Below are positions 25,420 through 32,834 of a stretch of 37,858 bases of DNA, piece after piece. Position numbers and translations under genes: made by a program. The notes beneath the pieces were generated by a model, which was given only the letters and a program-made list of their open reading frames with translations, was not told the DNA's origin and ran no database searches. The DNA comes from Heyndrickxia ginsengihumi. Its GTDB lineage: Bacteria; Bacillota; Bacilli; Bacillales; Bacillaceae_C. Positions within the stretch are counted from its first letter, which is position 1; the number at the start of each line of letters is the position of its first letter. Location: NCBI RefSeq assembly GCF_011008565.1, contig NZ_JAAIWK010000035.1, positions 1 to 37,858 of the forward strand, in the 5' to 3' direction.

Positions 25420-25455
25420 TAGGGGTATGTGAAAAATGCTTCTCCCCTATATAAT
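25420..25455 (+). promoter_or_regulatory. ycnI promoter with inverted repeat TAGGGG-N18-CCCCTA
   Basis: TATAAT at 25450-25455 is preceded by a poor -35 (ATGTGA, 25427-25432), so activation is likely. TAGGGG (25420-25425) and CCCCTA (25444-25449) flank the -35/spacer and would suit a dimeric activator such as the divergent response regulator. AGGGGTAT (25421-25428) also equals half of the CsoR-type box at 18764-18780. Confidence 0.5.
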
Positions 25456-25511
25456 GGTAAAGGAGTCTGTCTCTATATTATATAGATCAATTTATTAAGG
25501 AGGTTATATCA

Positions 25512-26141
25512 TTGAAGATATTTAAAAAGCTAGCCGCAACTGCTTTCCCTATTTTGGCAGGAATGTTTTTATTTGCAGGGGTTGCAAGTGCACATGTTGT
25601 TGTAACACCTAGTACTTCCGCACCGGGAGCTTGGGAAACTTACACAATGAAAGTACCTACTGAGAAAAAAGTGCCAACAGTTAAAGTAACATTAAAAATG
25701 CCAAAAGGTGTTCAATTGGAGTCTTATCAACCTGTTCAAGGATGGAACGTAAAACTTACAAAAGATTCATCGGGTAAAGTGAAAACAATTACTTGGACAG
25801 CGAGCGGAAAAGGAATTGGTGTAGGTCAATTTCAACAATTTACTTTCGTTGCTGAAAATCCAGATAAAGCAGGTTCTGCTGCTTGGAATGCTTTCCAATA
25901 TTACAAAGATGGTTCCATTGTAGAATGGACAGGCAATGAAAAATCAGATACACCACATTCTATTACAAAAATAACAAAATCTGCAGCTACATCAAATACA
26001 TTAACTGCGCATGATCAACAAAAGTCTTCCAGCAGCACTAACAATGAAAATGGCTCAAAGACTATTACGCTAACCCTATCTATTATTGCGATTATTCTTT
26101 CTGCATTGTCATTAATTGTTTCATTTATTAAGAGAAAATAA
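25512..26141 (+). CDS. ycnI: YcnI-like (DUF1775) copper-binding surface protein
   Basis: 209 residues. The signal peptide ends in AGVASA, exposing an N-terminal His (HVVVTPSTSAPGAWETY, His28), the residue that with a conserved Trp makes the Cu(II) site of YcnI. The DUF1775 domain continues through VTLKMPKGVQLESYQPVQGW, FQQFTFVAENPDKAG and NAFQYYKDGSIVEWTG. A Ser/Asn-rich linker and a C-terminal membrane anchor (TLTLSIIAIILSALSLIVSF) end in RK. B. subtilis has ycnK-ycnJ-ycnI; here ycnJ and ycnK are absent and a two-component system is divergent instead. Start TTG 25512 follows AAGGAGG by eight bases. Repeat R4 begins five bases after the stop. Confidence 0.92.
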   Translation: MKIFKKLAATAFPILAGMFLFAGVASAHVVVTPSTSAPGAWETYTMKVPTEKKVPTVKVTLKMPKGVQLESYQPVQGWNVKLTKDSSGKVKTITWTASGKGIGVGQFQQFTFVAENPDKAGSAAWNAFQYYKDGSIVEWTGNEKSDTPHSITKITKSAATSNTLTAHDQQKSSSSTNNENGSKTITLTLSIIAIILSALSLIVSFIKRK

Positions 26142-26146
26142 TAAAC

Positions 26147-26296
26147 AAGAGGATGGGACGAAAGTATATTTTAACGAAAGAAAAACTGAATATTGCACTA
26201 CACTCCTGCTCCCGCAGAAGTCTACGTATATTTTCGGAGCTGATTTGTGCAATGCCCTTCTTTAGTTAGCTACTTTTGATTTTTCCCAACCTCTTC
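26147..26296. repeat. Dispersed palindromic repeat, copy R4 (full length, about 150 bp)
   Basis: Ends are AAGAGGATGGGACGAAA (26147 on) and TTTTTCCCAACCTCTT (to about 26295), an inverted pair. It contains ATTTTAACGAAAGAA, GAATATTGCAC, CTCCCGCAGAAGTCTACGTA and CTGATTTGTGCAATG, shared with R1-R3. It begins five bases after the ycnI stop and may serve as its terminator. Confidence 0.8.
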
Positions 26297-26354
26297 TTAC
26301 GATTAGTCAAGTATCTTTCAGTAATTTCTTTTGAGTTTTATGATTTAATTGTAG

Positions 26355-26745
26355 TTACGATTTCTGAACTGGTAGTGCGGACTCATAATCGTAAAGTATG
26401 CCGTGTGTCAGTAGCTGAAACGTCACTTTCAGAAACTTATTGATACACGCGATAATCGTGACCTTATGAGGCTTTCTCTGAGGTTGCGTTTTTAATTTGT
26501 CATAATAATCCACTAAATGATTGGGTTTTCCTTTTGTTGTCATAAGCATTGCGCAATCATAAAAAATAAAATCTTTCGTAGCTTTTTATTCCCTCTTTTA
26601 TTGATACGATCACAGTAGTGCGTAATGCCAGATTGATAGTGCATAATATCGTTACCAACGTAAACGTTCAGTTATTTCGCGTTTTTAAACTGGTGTATTT
26701 CTTAGCACGTTACAATACCGCCCCTCATAGTGATTTGCTGCAGAA
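26355..26745 (-). pseudogene. IS110-family transposase remnant (C-terminal part)
   Basis: Minus-strand pieces in shifted frames read KYTSLKT, then VYVGNDIMHYQSGITHY, INKRGNKKLRKILFFMIAQC, and after a stop KPNHLVDYYDKLKTQPQRK and IIACINKFLKVTFQLLTHG. This is the conserved end of IS110 (Transposase_20-type) enzymes, with the invariant RGNK-LR block. At least two frameshifts or stops are present and the N-terminal DEDD catalytic domain is gone. No insertion ends recognised. Dead element. Confidence 0.8.
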
Positions 26746-26766
26746 CAACAGAAAAACTGAGTTAAA

Positions 26767-27273
26767 TTACTTAAATGACTTATTGCGTAACACTTGAACC
26801 CTTTTATTAGTCTTTTTTGCCATCTCTTTTGTGTGATTGACTAAGCGAACAATATCCTGATAACATTGTTTCGCGCCAATGACAAGCAAAGGAACGCCTA
26901 GAAAATCAATATGCAATCTTCTTGATAGCAACCCACCTATTGTCATGGCAAACGGAACTGTTGGTGATGTGTTAGAAAATATTATTTTTTCACTGCCATC
27001 GTATTTTTCTTGTAATAATGAACTTAAATTCTTCAAAGCTGGAATCATATGTTTGGAAGAACCGCGGCCCACTGTATAAACAGAATTTCCATCCTCGTCT
27101 ATTCCATGAAAAATAATTTTCCCCATATCCGAAGTTTTTAACTGATTAAAATAAGGGACTGCTAAAATTTCTTCTTTAGTTAATTTGTGATCGGCAGGTA
27201 TCTGTTTTAAGTGATAGGCTGCAGCTAATGACGTCGTATGCGTTCCACCAAAATCATTATATATATAAATCAT
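26767..27273 (-). CDS. DUF3189-family protein
   Basis: 168 residues from ATG 27273, with GAGGGTGA just upstream. The open frame continues 68 codons further up but without a ribosome site or family similarity. Family marks: MIYIYNDFGGTHTTSLAAAY at the start, the EILAVPYFNQL block, GKIIFHGIDEDGNSVYTVGR then GSSKHMIPAL, and IIFSNTSPTVPFAMTIGG. DUF3189 proteins are conserved in Bacillales spore formers; function unknown. The early GGTHT motif could be a phosphate or nucleotide site (inference). Soluble and monocistronic. Confidence 0.85.
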   Translation of the reverse strand: MIYIYNDFGGTHTTSLAAAYHLKQIPADHKLTKEEILAVPYFNQLKTSDMGKIIFHGIDEDGNSVYTVGRGSSKHMIPALKNLSSLLQEKYDGSEKIIFSNTSPTVPFAMTIGGLLSRRLHIDFLGVPLLVIGAKQCYQDIVRLVNHTKEMAKKTNKRVQVLRNKSFK

Positions 27274-27671
27274 AGATTCACCCTCTACCAATAAATTCAC
27301 TTTATCATCATTTCGTACTATTATTGTGCCCATTTTGCCCAGATAAATAACTTTTTCATATATGCGCAAGCCACAGAATGAAATAACATGCATTAACACA
27401 TATATTCTTTTGTTCTGTACAGAGTCATTTGGATCTTCTTTATAGCGATATATGAATTGTTGCCGATACTCCCACATCCTTGGGGGATTTTCCCACTATG
27501 GATAGTGAAAATTTCATTATTCTCTCACTTTAGATCCTATTTTACTAACAATAACGATTCTTTATTGTAAAGTTTTATGTAAAATTGAATACATTGACTA
27601 AAGAAAAGAGAGCCTTTTTATGACAAACATGACTCTTATTCCTATAGTTTACAGTTGTAACCATTCTCTCA
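27274..27671. other. Stretch without a recognised gene
   Basis: The upstream part (27274-27477) continues the DUF3189 open frame in minus orientation but lacks a translation start signal. The rest is AT-rich. I see no convincing promoter, hairpin or gene; the DUF3189 promoter must lie here. Confidence 0.4.
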
Positions 27672-27920
27672 TTAAATGGATATGGATGATAAAATTTTTT
27701 CTGCTTTAAATTGATCTTTCTGATTCACGTAAAATTCATAAATTGCCGGAACTTGAATCCCACTAGAGAGCATATCATTTTCAGGTAAAGGTAAGGAGGA
27801 ATTTTTCAAGCGTTTATTTTTTACTTTATAGAATATACCCTCTTTAGAAAAAGCTTGTGATATTTTAAAATAGTCAGCATGAGATAACGCTGTATAAACT
27901 AAATTTCTTTTAAAAAACAC
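27672..27920 (-). CDS. Small soluble protein, possibly DUF2007-like
   Basis: About 82 residues. It begins VFFKRNLVYTALSHADYFKI and continues with an alternating helix/strand pattern (QAFSKEGIFYKVKNK, YEFYVNQKDQFKAEKILSSI). This layout, a strand, a helix that tracks a short domain, and a closing helix after a basic middle, resembles the small DUF2007/signal-transducing-like proteins of Bacillus, but the match is by impression. AAGGAG precedes several GTG codons (27929, 27923, 27920); spacing favours 27920. Monocistronic. Confidence 0.55.
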   Translation of the reverse strand: MFFKRNLVYTALSHADYFKISQAFSKEGIFYKVKNKRLKNSSLPLPENDMLSSGIQVPAIYEFYVNQKDQFKAEKILSSISI

Positions 27921-28002
27921 CACGCCCACTCCTTAATCATATAATTTCCCAATTTTTCAAAACTCCATTATCATATTTATGCATTTTAAAAGGACCTTAC
28001 CT

Positions 28003-28211
28003 TCATTTCTCCGAATTGATATAGTTATGTAATTCTCTTTCAAGATCATTCACCTTTTGTTTAAGTCCTTCAATTTCTTCTCTTAAAACACCTTGTTTAA
28101 ATCGACTGTATCGTGAAAAATTGAGTATGCCCCTGCTGCTCCTTTATGGATCAACCATACAGCAAATGTAAATACCAATACAATAATTGCGAAAAATATA
28201 ACTGTTCCCAA
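28003..28211 (-). pseudogene. Small membrane/coiled-coil protein broken by one base
   Basis: TTG 28211 follows AAGGTGAT and opens a frame reading GTVIFFAIIVLVFTFAVWLI then HKGAAGAYSIF, which would run off into unrelated codons and a stop. A one-base shift at the T5 run (A5 on the plus strand, 28116-28120) continues it as SRYSRFKQGVLREEIEGLKQ and KVNDLERELHNYINSEK, ending at 28003. The product would be a ~69-residue one-helix membrane protein with a C-terminal coiled coil, PspB-like in layout. A lost T explains it; sequencing error or slippage are alternatives. Confidence 0.6.
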
Positions 28212-28484
28212 GTAATCACCTTCTATTAGAAAGATAGTTATAACATTAATAATATATCAATGCTCGTGAGAAATTTTTTTATCTAAATATTTATATTTTT
28301 ATAATTAAACTTTGCTTTAAGAGAGGCAAAGCAAAGATTTCCCACCTAGCTCAATCATGAAACATGGTTTATATCCAGTGACTCTTCTTGTTATTTTCGA
28401 CCACGTCCGTAGTTAGTCTCCCAGACGTTATATACGTCATAAGAACAAGCATGTAGTAATTCAATATCCTGCTCATAAATATGG
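28212..28484. other. Gene-free stretch with two dyads
   Basis: CTTTGCTTT (28310-28318) and AAAGCAAAG (28328-28336) form a perfect 9-bp hairpin with loop AAGAGAGGC. GACGT-TATAT-ACGTC (28424-28438) is a second dyad about 80 bases before the next gene. Neither belongs clearly to a gene end. Confidence 0.4.
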
Positions 28485-28490
28485 TATAAT
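28485..28490 (+). promoter_or_regulatory. Extended -10 promoter very close to the 28503 gene
   Basis: TATAAT preceded by TGG gives a TGn extended -10. Predicted transcription start is near 28497, which would leave only a few bases before GTG 28503. Confidence 0.45.
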
Positions 28491-28502
28491 TACCAAAAAA
28501 TT

Positions 28503-28685
28503 GTGGGGGTTAAAAAAATAAGTTGGATATCATTCTTAACTTTAGTACCGCTTTTATATGTCCCTTTTTTCCTATCTGCAATTGTATTTGTAATCTGGTA
28601 TATGATTAAGTTTCTTAAATTACAGAAAGAAAAAAACAACATTGTAAAAAGTATTTCTGACAAGTTAGATAAGCGAGATGAATAG
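28503..28685 (+). CDS. Small one-helix membrane protein
   Basis: Up to 60 residues: a hydrophobic stretch (ISWISFLTLVPLLYVPFFLS and AIVFVIWYMI) followed by a basic amphipathic tail (KFLKLQKEKNNIVKSISDKL). The start is problematic. GTG 28503 has no ribosome site and sits almost at the predicted mRNA end. The GGGGGTT run (28505-28511) would better serve ATA at 28518, a rare start. Either a leaderless GTG, a non-standard start, or an ATG lost by mutation. Family not recognised. Confidence 0.42.
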   Translation: MGVKKISWISFLTLVPLLYVPFFLSAIVFVIWYMIKFLKLQKEKNNIVKSISDKLDKRDE

Positions 28686-28858
28686 ATGCTGAAACTCTAT
28701 AAAATAAACCTCTTCACCTTTTGCTTCAACTTTTCAAGTTTATCTGCCTCAATCTTGCTGTCAAAACATAGTCATCAACATTTACTTTCTTCAAGCGTAT
28801 ATTCCCTTATGAAATTCTCCTGCTTCCACTCTTTCCTTCATAACTTATCAAGAAAAAT
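28686..28858. other. Short stretch with a possible minus-strand gene scrap
   Basis: On the minus strand KKVNVDDYV and, one frame away, SKIEADKLEKLKQKVKRFIL read like the tail of a helical protein. Too short and shifted to name. Confidence 0.2.
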
Positions 28859-28881
28859 CACCTCCAATATATTTGGAGGTG
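28859..28881 (-). terminator. Terminator of the collagen-like gene
   Basis: CACCTCCAA and TTGGAGGTG form a perfect 9-bp stem with a 5-base loop; on the minus strand ATTTTTCTT follows. It lies about 100 bases beyond the stop at 28982. Confidence 0.65.
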
Positions 28882-28981
28882 CTCATAATTTCATCGTGTT
28901 TCATTTAGCTAGGATTATCATTCAAAAGAGTTTGATAAAAATTTTTCTAATTCTCAATCCAATTCATTTCACTATTTTATA

Positions 28982-29695
28982 TTAACTAATCTGTTCAATT
29001 AGTATTTGAGAACTATTACCACTAGCAACAGTTAAACCTAATCCAGTTACAACGATTTCTACAGTAGCTGGCACTGTTGTTACCTCAAATAAAACTACAC
29101 CAGAAAGATTAACGCCTGCTGAAATTAATGTATTTGTACCAGAAACTGCTGTACCATTTACTTGAACTTCTACACCGCCTAATAATGATACGAGAGCAGT
29201 AGATATACTATAAGTCACTGTATAAAAACCAGGAGTATTTATACTAAAAGTATCATCATCGACTCGTGTAATTGAAGTACCAAATGTTGCATCAGTAATA
29301 GGAAATGGTACTGGACTGCCTGCTGTGAGAGCGATTCCTAATGCTCCAACATTACTGGATGCACTGAGTGCTGCTGGTAGCCCCCCTGCTGGTCCTGTTG
29401 CTCCTGTCGCTCCTGCTGGTCCTGTTGCTCCTGTCGCTCCTGTTGCTCCTGCTGGTCCTGTTGCTCCTGTCGCTCCTGCTGGTCCTGTTGCTCCTGTCGC
29501 TCCTGTTGCTCCTGCTGGTCCTGTTGCTCCCGTTGCCCCGGTTGGTCCTGTTGCTCCCGTTGCCCCGGTTGGTCCTGTTGCTCCTGCTGGTCCTGTTGCT
29601 CCCGTTGCCCCGGTTGGTCCAGCTGGTCCTGTCGGTCCAGTTCCACCCGAGAATCCTCCACCACCAAAAATAACATTACTTCCAAAAATTGTCAT
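28982..29695 (-). CDS. Collagen-like exosporium glycoprotein (BclA-like)
   Basis: 237 residues. A short N-terminal leader ([18 protein letters not shown]) precedes about 28 uninterrupted G-X-Y triplets (residues ~20-103), nearly all GAT or GPA/GPT. The Thr at position Y is the classic O-glycosylation site of BclA-type fibres. The C-terminal ~133 residues form the jelly-roll trimerisation domain ([36 protein letters not shown], then [18 protein letters not shown] and [10 protein letters not shown]). It should form the hair-like nap on the spore surface. The leader lacks the B. cereus BclA exosporium motif. Start ATG 29695 after GGGAGGG. Divergent from a glycosyltransferase gene, with a second one nearby, which fits decoration of its own repeats. 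Confidence 0.93.
   Translation of the reverse strand: MTIFGSNVIFGGGGFSGGTGPTGPAGPTGATGATGPAGATGPTGATGATGPTGATGATGPAGATGATGATGPAGATGATGPAGATGATGATGPAGATGATGPAGGLPAALSASSNVGALGIALTAGSPVPFPITDATFGTSITRVDDDTFSINTPGFYTVTYSISTALVSLLGGVEVQVNGTAVSGTNTLISAGVNLSGVVLFEVTTVPATVEIVVTGLGLTVASGNSSQILIEQIS
29384..29644. repeat. Tandem DNA repeat encoding the collagen triplets
   Basis: Short units built from GGTCCTGTTGCTCC and TGTCGCTCCTGCT-type 9-base steps, in 27-base higher-order blocks, with a slightly different CCCGTTGCCCCGGTT variant near the N-terminal end. Nearly identical blocks allow length change by slippage, so repeat number probably varies between strains. Confidence 0.85.
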
Positions 29696-29853
29696 ATTTT
29701 TCCCTCCCTTTCACAAATCAAATTATTCATGTAAATAACTATTGAACCGACGTTAACCCAAGTATGAATGAATTATCACATAAATGAGAAAAACGCACAT
29801 CCTCACTTATTTAATTTTTGTGAATACATTAAATATGCTAGGAGGGGAATCAT

Positions 29854-30930
29854 ATGGTGACAATAAGTTTATGTATGATTGTAAAAAATGAAGAGGATGT
29901 TATTGAAAGATGTTTAAAATCCATCTATGATGCTGTAGATGAAATTAATATTATTGATACTGGTTCTACAGATAACACTGTAAACATTGCTCAACAATAT
30001 ACTGATAGAGTTTTTAACTTTAATTGGATCGAAGATTTTGCCGCAGCTCGAAATTATGCGTTTCAGCAAGCAACAAAAGATTTTATACTTTGGCTCGATG
30101 CAGATGATGTTATCCTAGAAAAAGATAAACACTTATTTATGGAGTTAAAAAAAGGCTTATCACTTGATACGGATGCTGTTTCTATGAATTATAATCTAAC
30201 CCTTGATAAAAATGGTACTGCCATTACAAGTATAAAAAGACATCGTTTGGTAAAAAGAGAGCGACAATTTAAGTGGATTGGAAAAGTTCATGAATACTTG
30301 GAAGTATACGGAAACATTAAGCATAGTGACATTGCAATAACCCACCAACCATTAAAGGAAAGTGAACCGAATCGTAACTTGCAAATATATGAAAAAATGA
30401 TTGAACAAGGGGAAGAGTTTTCTCCGAGAGATTTATTTTATTATGCAAATGAACTAGTTGATCATCAATTTTATGAAAAGGGAATTGAACATTATTTACG
30501 TTTTCTTAATACTAATAAAGGCTGGTCTCAGGACTGCATTAACGCCTGTAATAAATTAGCAGATTGCTATACCCACCTAAACATTCCAGAACTAGCCATA
30601 CATTGGACAATTCAAGCAATAATATATGGTCCGCCGATTCCTGAAACTTGTTGTCGAATAGGTTATCATTTCTACTGTAAAAATGATTTCAACACAGCTA
30701 TTTATTGGTACAAACAAGCGATTGCTAATTCTACAAATGAAACAGTCTATTTTCACAACCACATATGTTCTACATGGCTACCTCATCTTCAATTAGCGAT
30801 TTGCTATGATAGACTTGAGCAATATGATGTTGCTAATTATCACAATGAACAGGCATTAGAATACTCTCCCGACCACCCTGATATTTTATCCAATAGAGAA
30901 TATTTCAAAAAAGTTCTCAATCATCAATGA
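29854..30930 (+). CDS. GT2 glycosyltransferase with C-terminal TPR-like repeats
   Basis: 358 residues. The GT-A domain begins ISLCMIVKNEEDVIERCLKS, has the donor motif IIDTGSTDNTVNIA and the metal-binding DXD-type LWLDADDVI, and a His-containing acceptor loop (GKVHEYLEVYG). From about residue 200, helical TPR-like repeats follow (FYYANELVDHQFYEKGIEHY, ACNKLADCYTHLNIPELAIH, PHLQLAICYDRLEQYDVANY). The same two-part layout is seen in SunS-type and exosporium-linked transferases. ATG 29854 follows AGGAGGGG; CATTAAATA at 29827-29835 resembles a mother-cell sigma-K -10. Divergent from the collagen-like gene; most likely glycosylates it. Confidence 0.88.
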   Translation: MVTISLCMIVKNEEDVIERCLKSIYDAVDEINIIDTGSTDNTVNIAQQYTDRVFNFNWIEDFAAARNYAFQQATKDFILWLDADDVILEKDKHLFMELKKGLSLDTDAVSMNYNLTLDKNGTAITSIKRHRLVKRERQFKWIGKVHEYLEVYGNIKHSDIAITHQPLKESEPNRNLQIYEKMIEQGEEFSPRDLFYYANELVDHQFYEKGIEHYLRFLNTNKGWSQDCINACNKLADCYTHLNIPELAIHWTIQAIIYGPPIPETCCRIGYHFYCKNDFNTAIYWYKQAIANSTNETVYFHNHICSTWLPHLQLAICYDRLEQYDVANYHNEQALEYSPDHPDILSNREYFKKVLNHQ

Positions 30931-30941
30931 GAACTTTTTTT
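30907..30941. terminator. Bidirectional terminator inside the overlapping 3' ends
   Basis: AAAAAAGTTCTCA and TGAGAACTTTTTT form a 13-bp stem with an 8-base loop. It includes the stop codons of both convergent genes, whose ends overlap by 14 bases. Confidence 0.85.
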
Positions 30942-32305
30942 GATTTCACTAATATTTGGTAAATTTCTATTTGATTGGATAACTGATTGACTGAAATTCC
31001 AAATTTAGCGGCTAGATGAGCTACCTCCTGAAAAAACAACTTAATTTTTGGTTCCACATTTAAATAATTATATTTAATTTCCTCTATTTCGAACAGTTTC
31101 TTTGGAAAAAGCGTATTTATCGTGTCAAGGGTAAAAAATCTAAGATGCGTGCGATCCAATATTCCTGCATTTGTATAAGACCAGCTTCCCTGTAGTAGTG
31201 GTAACAGAGCTTCTGCATGCAAGACATTCGGAACACTGCAAACAATTACTCCTGACCGCTTTAAATATTTTGAAAATCTAATTACAGTAGACCATGGATC
31301 CTTTAAATGTTCTAGAATATCAGCAAATATTATTACATCTAATGATTCTTCCTCTATCGGTAGTTTAATATTTTCCACATCACTTATAAAAACCTTTTTA
31401 TAATAGTTCTTTGCTATACTTGCTGATATTTGATTTAATTCGATGCCGTACATTTCGCAATGTTGCCGATTCATAATGGAAATTCCTGTTGCACCAGCAC
31501 CACAGCCAACATCCAAAATCATTTTAGCTTGAGAAGGTACTAAATCTACTATTTCAGGTCGCGGATGAATATAGTACGACCAATCAAAATTCCATTTATC
31601 CAGAAATTTTAAATAATTTTTTCTATACAATTCATATACATTAAGTTCCTGATTTCCCATAAATGTCGCGTGTCCATGATGATGTACAAATGAATCTAAT
31701 GCTATTTTCAAATGATATCCTTTTAATAATGCCCGTAAACATAAATCATCATCTTCAAATGAACCATATTCAAAATATTCATCAAAGTTACCAATTTCAT
31801 CTAATATTTCACGTTTCGCCAATAAACAAAAGCCAACAAGCCGTAGTACATATTTTGATTTATTTTTTTGTTTATTACAATATAATTCAGCAAAATCATC
31901 TAAATCATGAATATCTTGGTACGTTACATTTATTTGCTGCTCACCACTAACATTGTTACTTACTGGTCCAACCATTCCTACACTTTCATCGCTATGAAGT
32001 TCTCTTAACATCGCTGTTAGCCAATTCTTTGTTACAATTGTATCGTTGTTAAGAAATAAAATATTATCATATTTAGCGGCGGACATGCCTTGATTACATC
32101 CTTTAGAAAAACCTAGATTTTTATTATTGTAGATTTTCTTTATTTCTGTTAACTTGTTTAAGTATTCTTTTGTTCCATCTGTTGATCCATTATCAACAAC
32201 AATTACCTCAATATCGTCTTTATTCGTGTAATTATAAATACTATTGATGCATTGCTTAGTATAATTTAATTGGTTATATGTCAGGATAATAATGCTTGTT
32301 TTCAA
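30917..32305 (-). CDS. GT2 glycosyltransferase fused to a SAM methyltransferase
   Basis: 462 residues. The N-terminal GT-A domain (about 1-245) has SIIILTYNQLNYTKQCINSI, VVDNGSTDGT, the metal motif FLNNDTIV and the acceptor acid block YFEYGSFEDDDLCLRALLKG. A joining segment (YRKNYLKFLDKWNFDW) leads to a methyltransferase domain (about 255-420) with SAM loop ILDVGCGAGATGISIM, acidic YGIELNQ, DVIIFADILEHLKDP and VIVCSVPNV. Fusions of this kind build and O-methylate surface glycans, fitting the methylated sugars on exosporium collagen. TTG 32305 follows GGGGGAG. Convergent with the other transferase, sharing a terminator. Confidence 0.9.
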   Translation of the reverse strand: MKTSIIILTYNQLNYTKQCINSIYNYTNKDDIEVIVVDNGSTDGTKEYLNKLTEIKKIYNNKNLGFSKGCNQGMSAAKYDNILFLNNDTIVTKNWLTAMLRELHSDESVGMVGPVSNNVSGEQQINVTYQDIHDLDDFAELYCNKQKNKSKYVLRLVGFCLLAKREILDEIGNFDEYFEYGSFEDDDLCLRALLKGYHLKIALDSFVHHHGHATFMGNQELNVYELYRKNYLKFLDKWNFDWSYYIHPRPEIVDLVPSQAKMILDVGCGAGATGISIMNRQHCEMYGIELNQISASIAKNYYKKVFISDVENIKLPIEEESLDVIIFADILEHLKDPWSTVIRFSKYLKRSGVIVCSVPNVLHAEALLPLLQGSWSYTNAGILDRTHLRFFTLDTINTLFPKKLFEIEEIKYNYLNVEPKIKLFFQEVAHLAAKFGISVNQLSNQIEIYQILVKSKKVLIDD

Positions 32306-32632
32306 GTAATCTCCCCCTTTTACATAAACTTCCCGCTTTTAAATTATGATCTAAAAGGACATATTAACACTTTTTTCTTTTTAACGATCATTAGGTCATA
32401 ACATTGTCCCTCTTTCATTCTTGAAAAAATAAGCGAATTTCTAAACTTTCTTATTCAAACTCTTTCTTGATTCTAGAGTTAATATTTACAGCATGTTACC
32501 TTAGCGAGAAACTTTGCGAGTAATGCAGTGACATTTATACCACTAAAAAAGCCCCCACATAAACGTGAGGGCTTTTTTATGTGGAGAATGATATGGAAAA
32601 CTTATTACATATATTTCCAAATTACATTAAAA
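32306..32632. other. Gene-free stretch upstream of the fused transferase
   Basis: Holds the promoter region of the minus-strand transferase (no clear consensus; a sporulation promoter is likely) and the hairpin at 32545-32578. No gene seen. Confidence 0.4.
32545..32578. terminator. GCCC/GGGC terminator hairpin (family copy 2)
   Basis: AAAAAAGCCC pairs with GGGCTTTTTT, with inner CAC/GTG, and T tracts on both strands. Loop ACATAAACGTGA is almost identical to that of the hairpin at 36106-36136. Confidence 0.7.
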
Positions 32633-32725
32633 TTATTCATTTAAAAAGACACTCCCACCATTTCCACCCGATAATATCTGTTGACCAAGAAAGGTTATAT
32701 TAGTTTGGATAAAATTCTTGTCCAT
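32633..32725 (-). other. Possible 30-residue peptide resembling the collagen protein leader
   Basis: Minus-strand ATG 32725 opens MDKNFIQTNITFLGQQILSG followed by GNGGSVFLNE. The TFLGQQILSGGNGGS part parallels [17 protein letters not shown] of the collagen-like protein. No ribosome site is visible, so this may be a decayed exosporium-leader gene or chance. Confidence 0.28.
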
Positions 32726-32834
32726 TATTGCTGTAACTGGAAAATGTCAGATAGGATGATCATTTATGAATAAAACGAGTACAGATACAAAGACTATTGT
32801 CATCATATCTTTTAAAAATGGAGGTTCCGTTAGC

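Noticed and set aside
26274-26354. Possible continuation of the IS110 element to a left terminal end
   Set aside because: No inverted ends or target duplication could be recognised; only the transposase tail is supportable.
27274-27477. N-terminal 68-residue extension of the DUF3189 protein
   Set aside because: The family begins at MIYIYND, which follows a good ribosome site; the upstream part has no family similarity.
28379-28440. A riboswitch or T-box leader before the 28503 gene
   Set aside because: Dyads are present, but the promoter at 28485 lies downstream of them and no conserved leader motif was recognised.
29384-29644. Regular short repeats that could suggest a CRISPR array
   Set aside because: The repeats are in phase with G-X-Y codons of a collagen-like protein on the minus strand and there are no unique spacers or cas genes.
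29325-29738. Long open frames on both strands over the collagen repeat (Pro/Ala/Val-rich, Leu-rich, Gln/Glu-rich)
   Set aside because: Frame shadows of the triplet repeat; only the minus-strand frame with a good ribosome site and a jelly-roll C-terminus is coherent.
32766-32834. Longer start (ATG 32766) for the 43-residue peptide
   Set aside because: No ribosome site at a suitable distance, whereas ATG 32835 has GGAGG.
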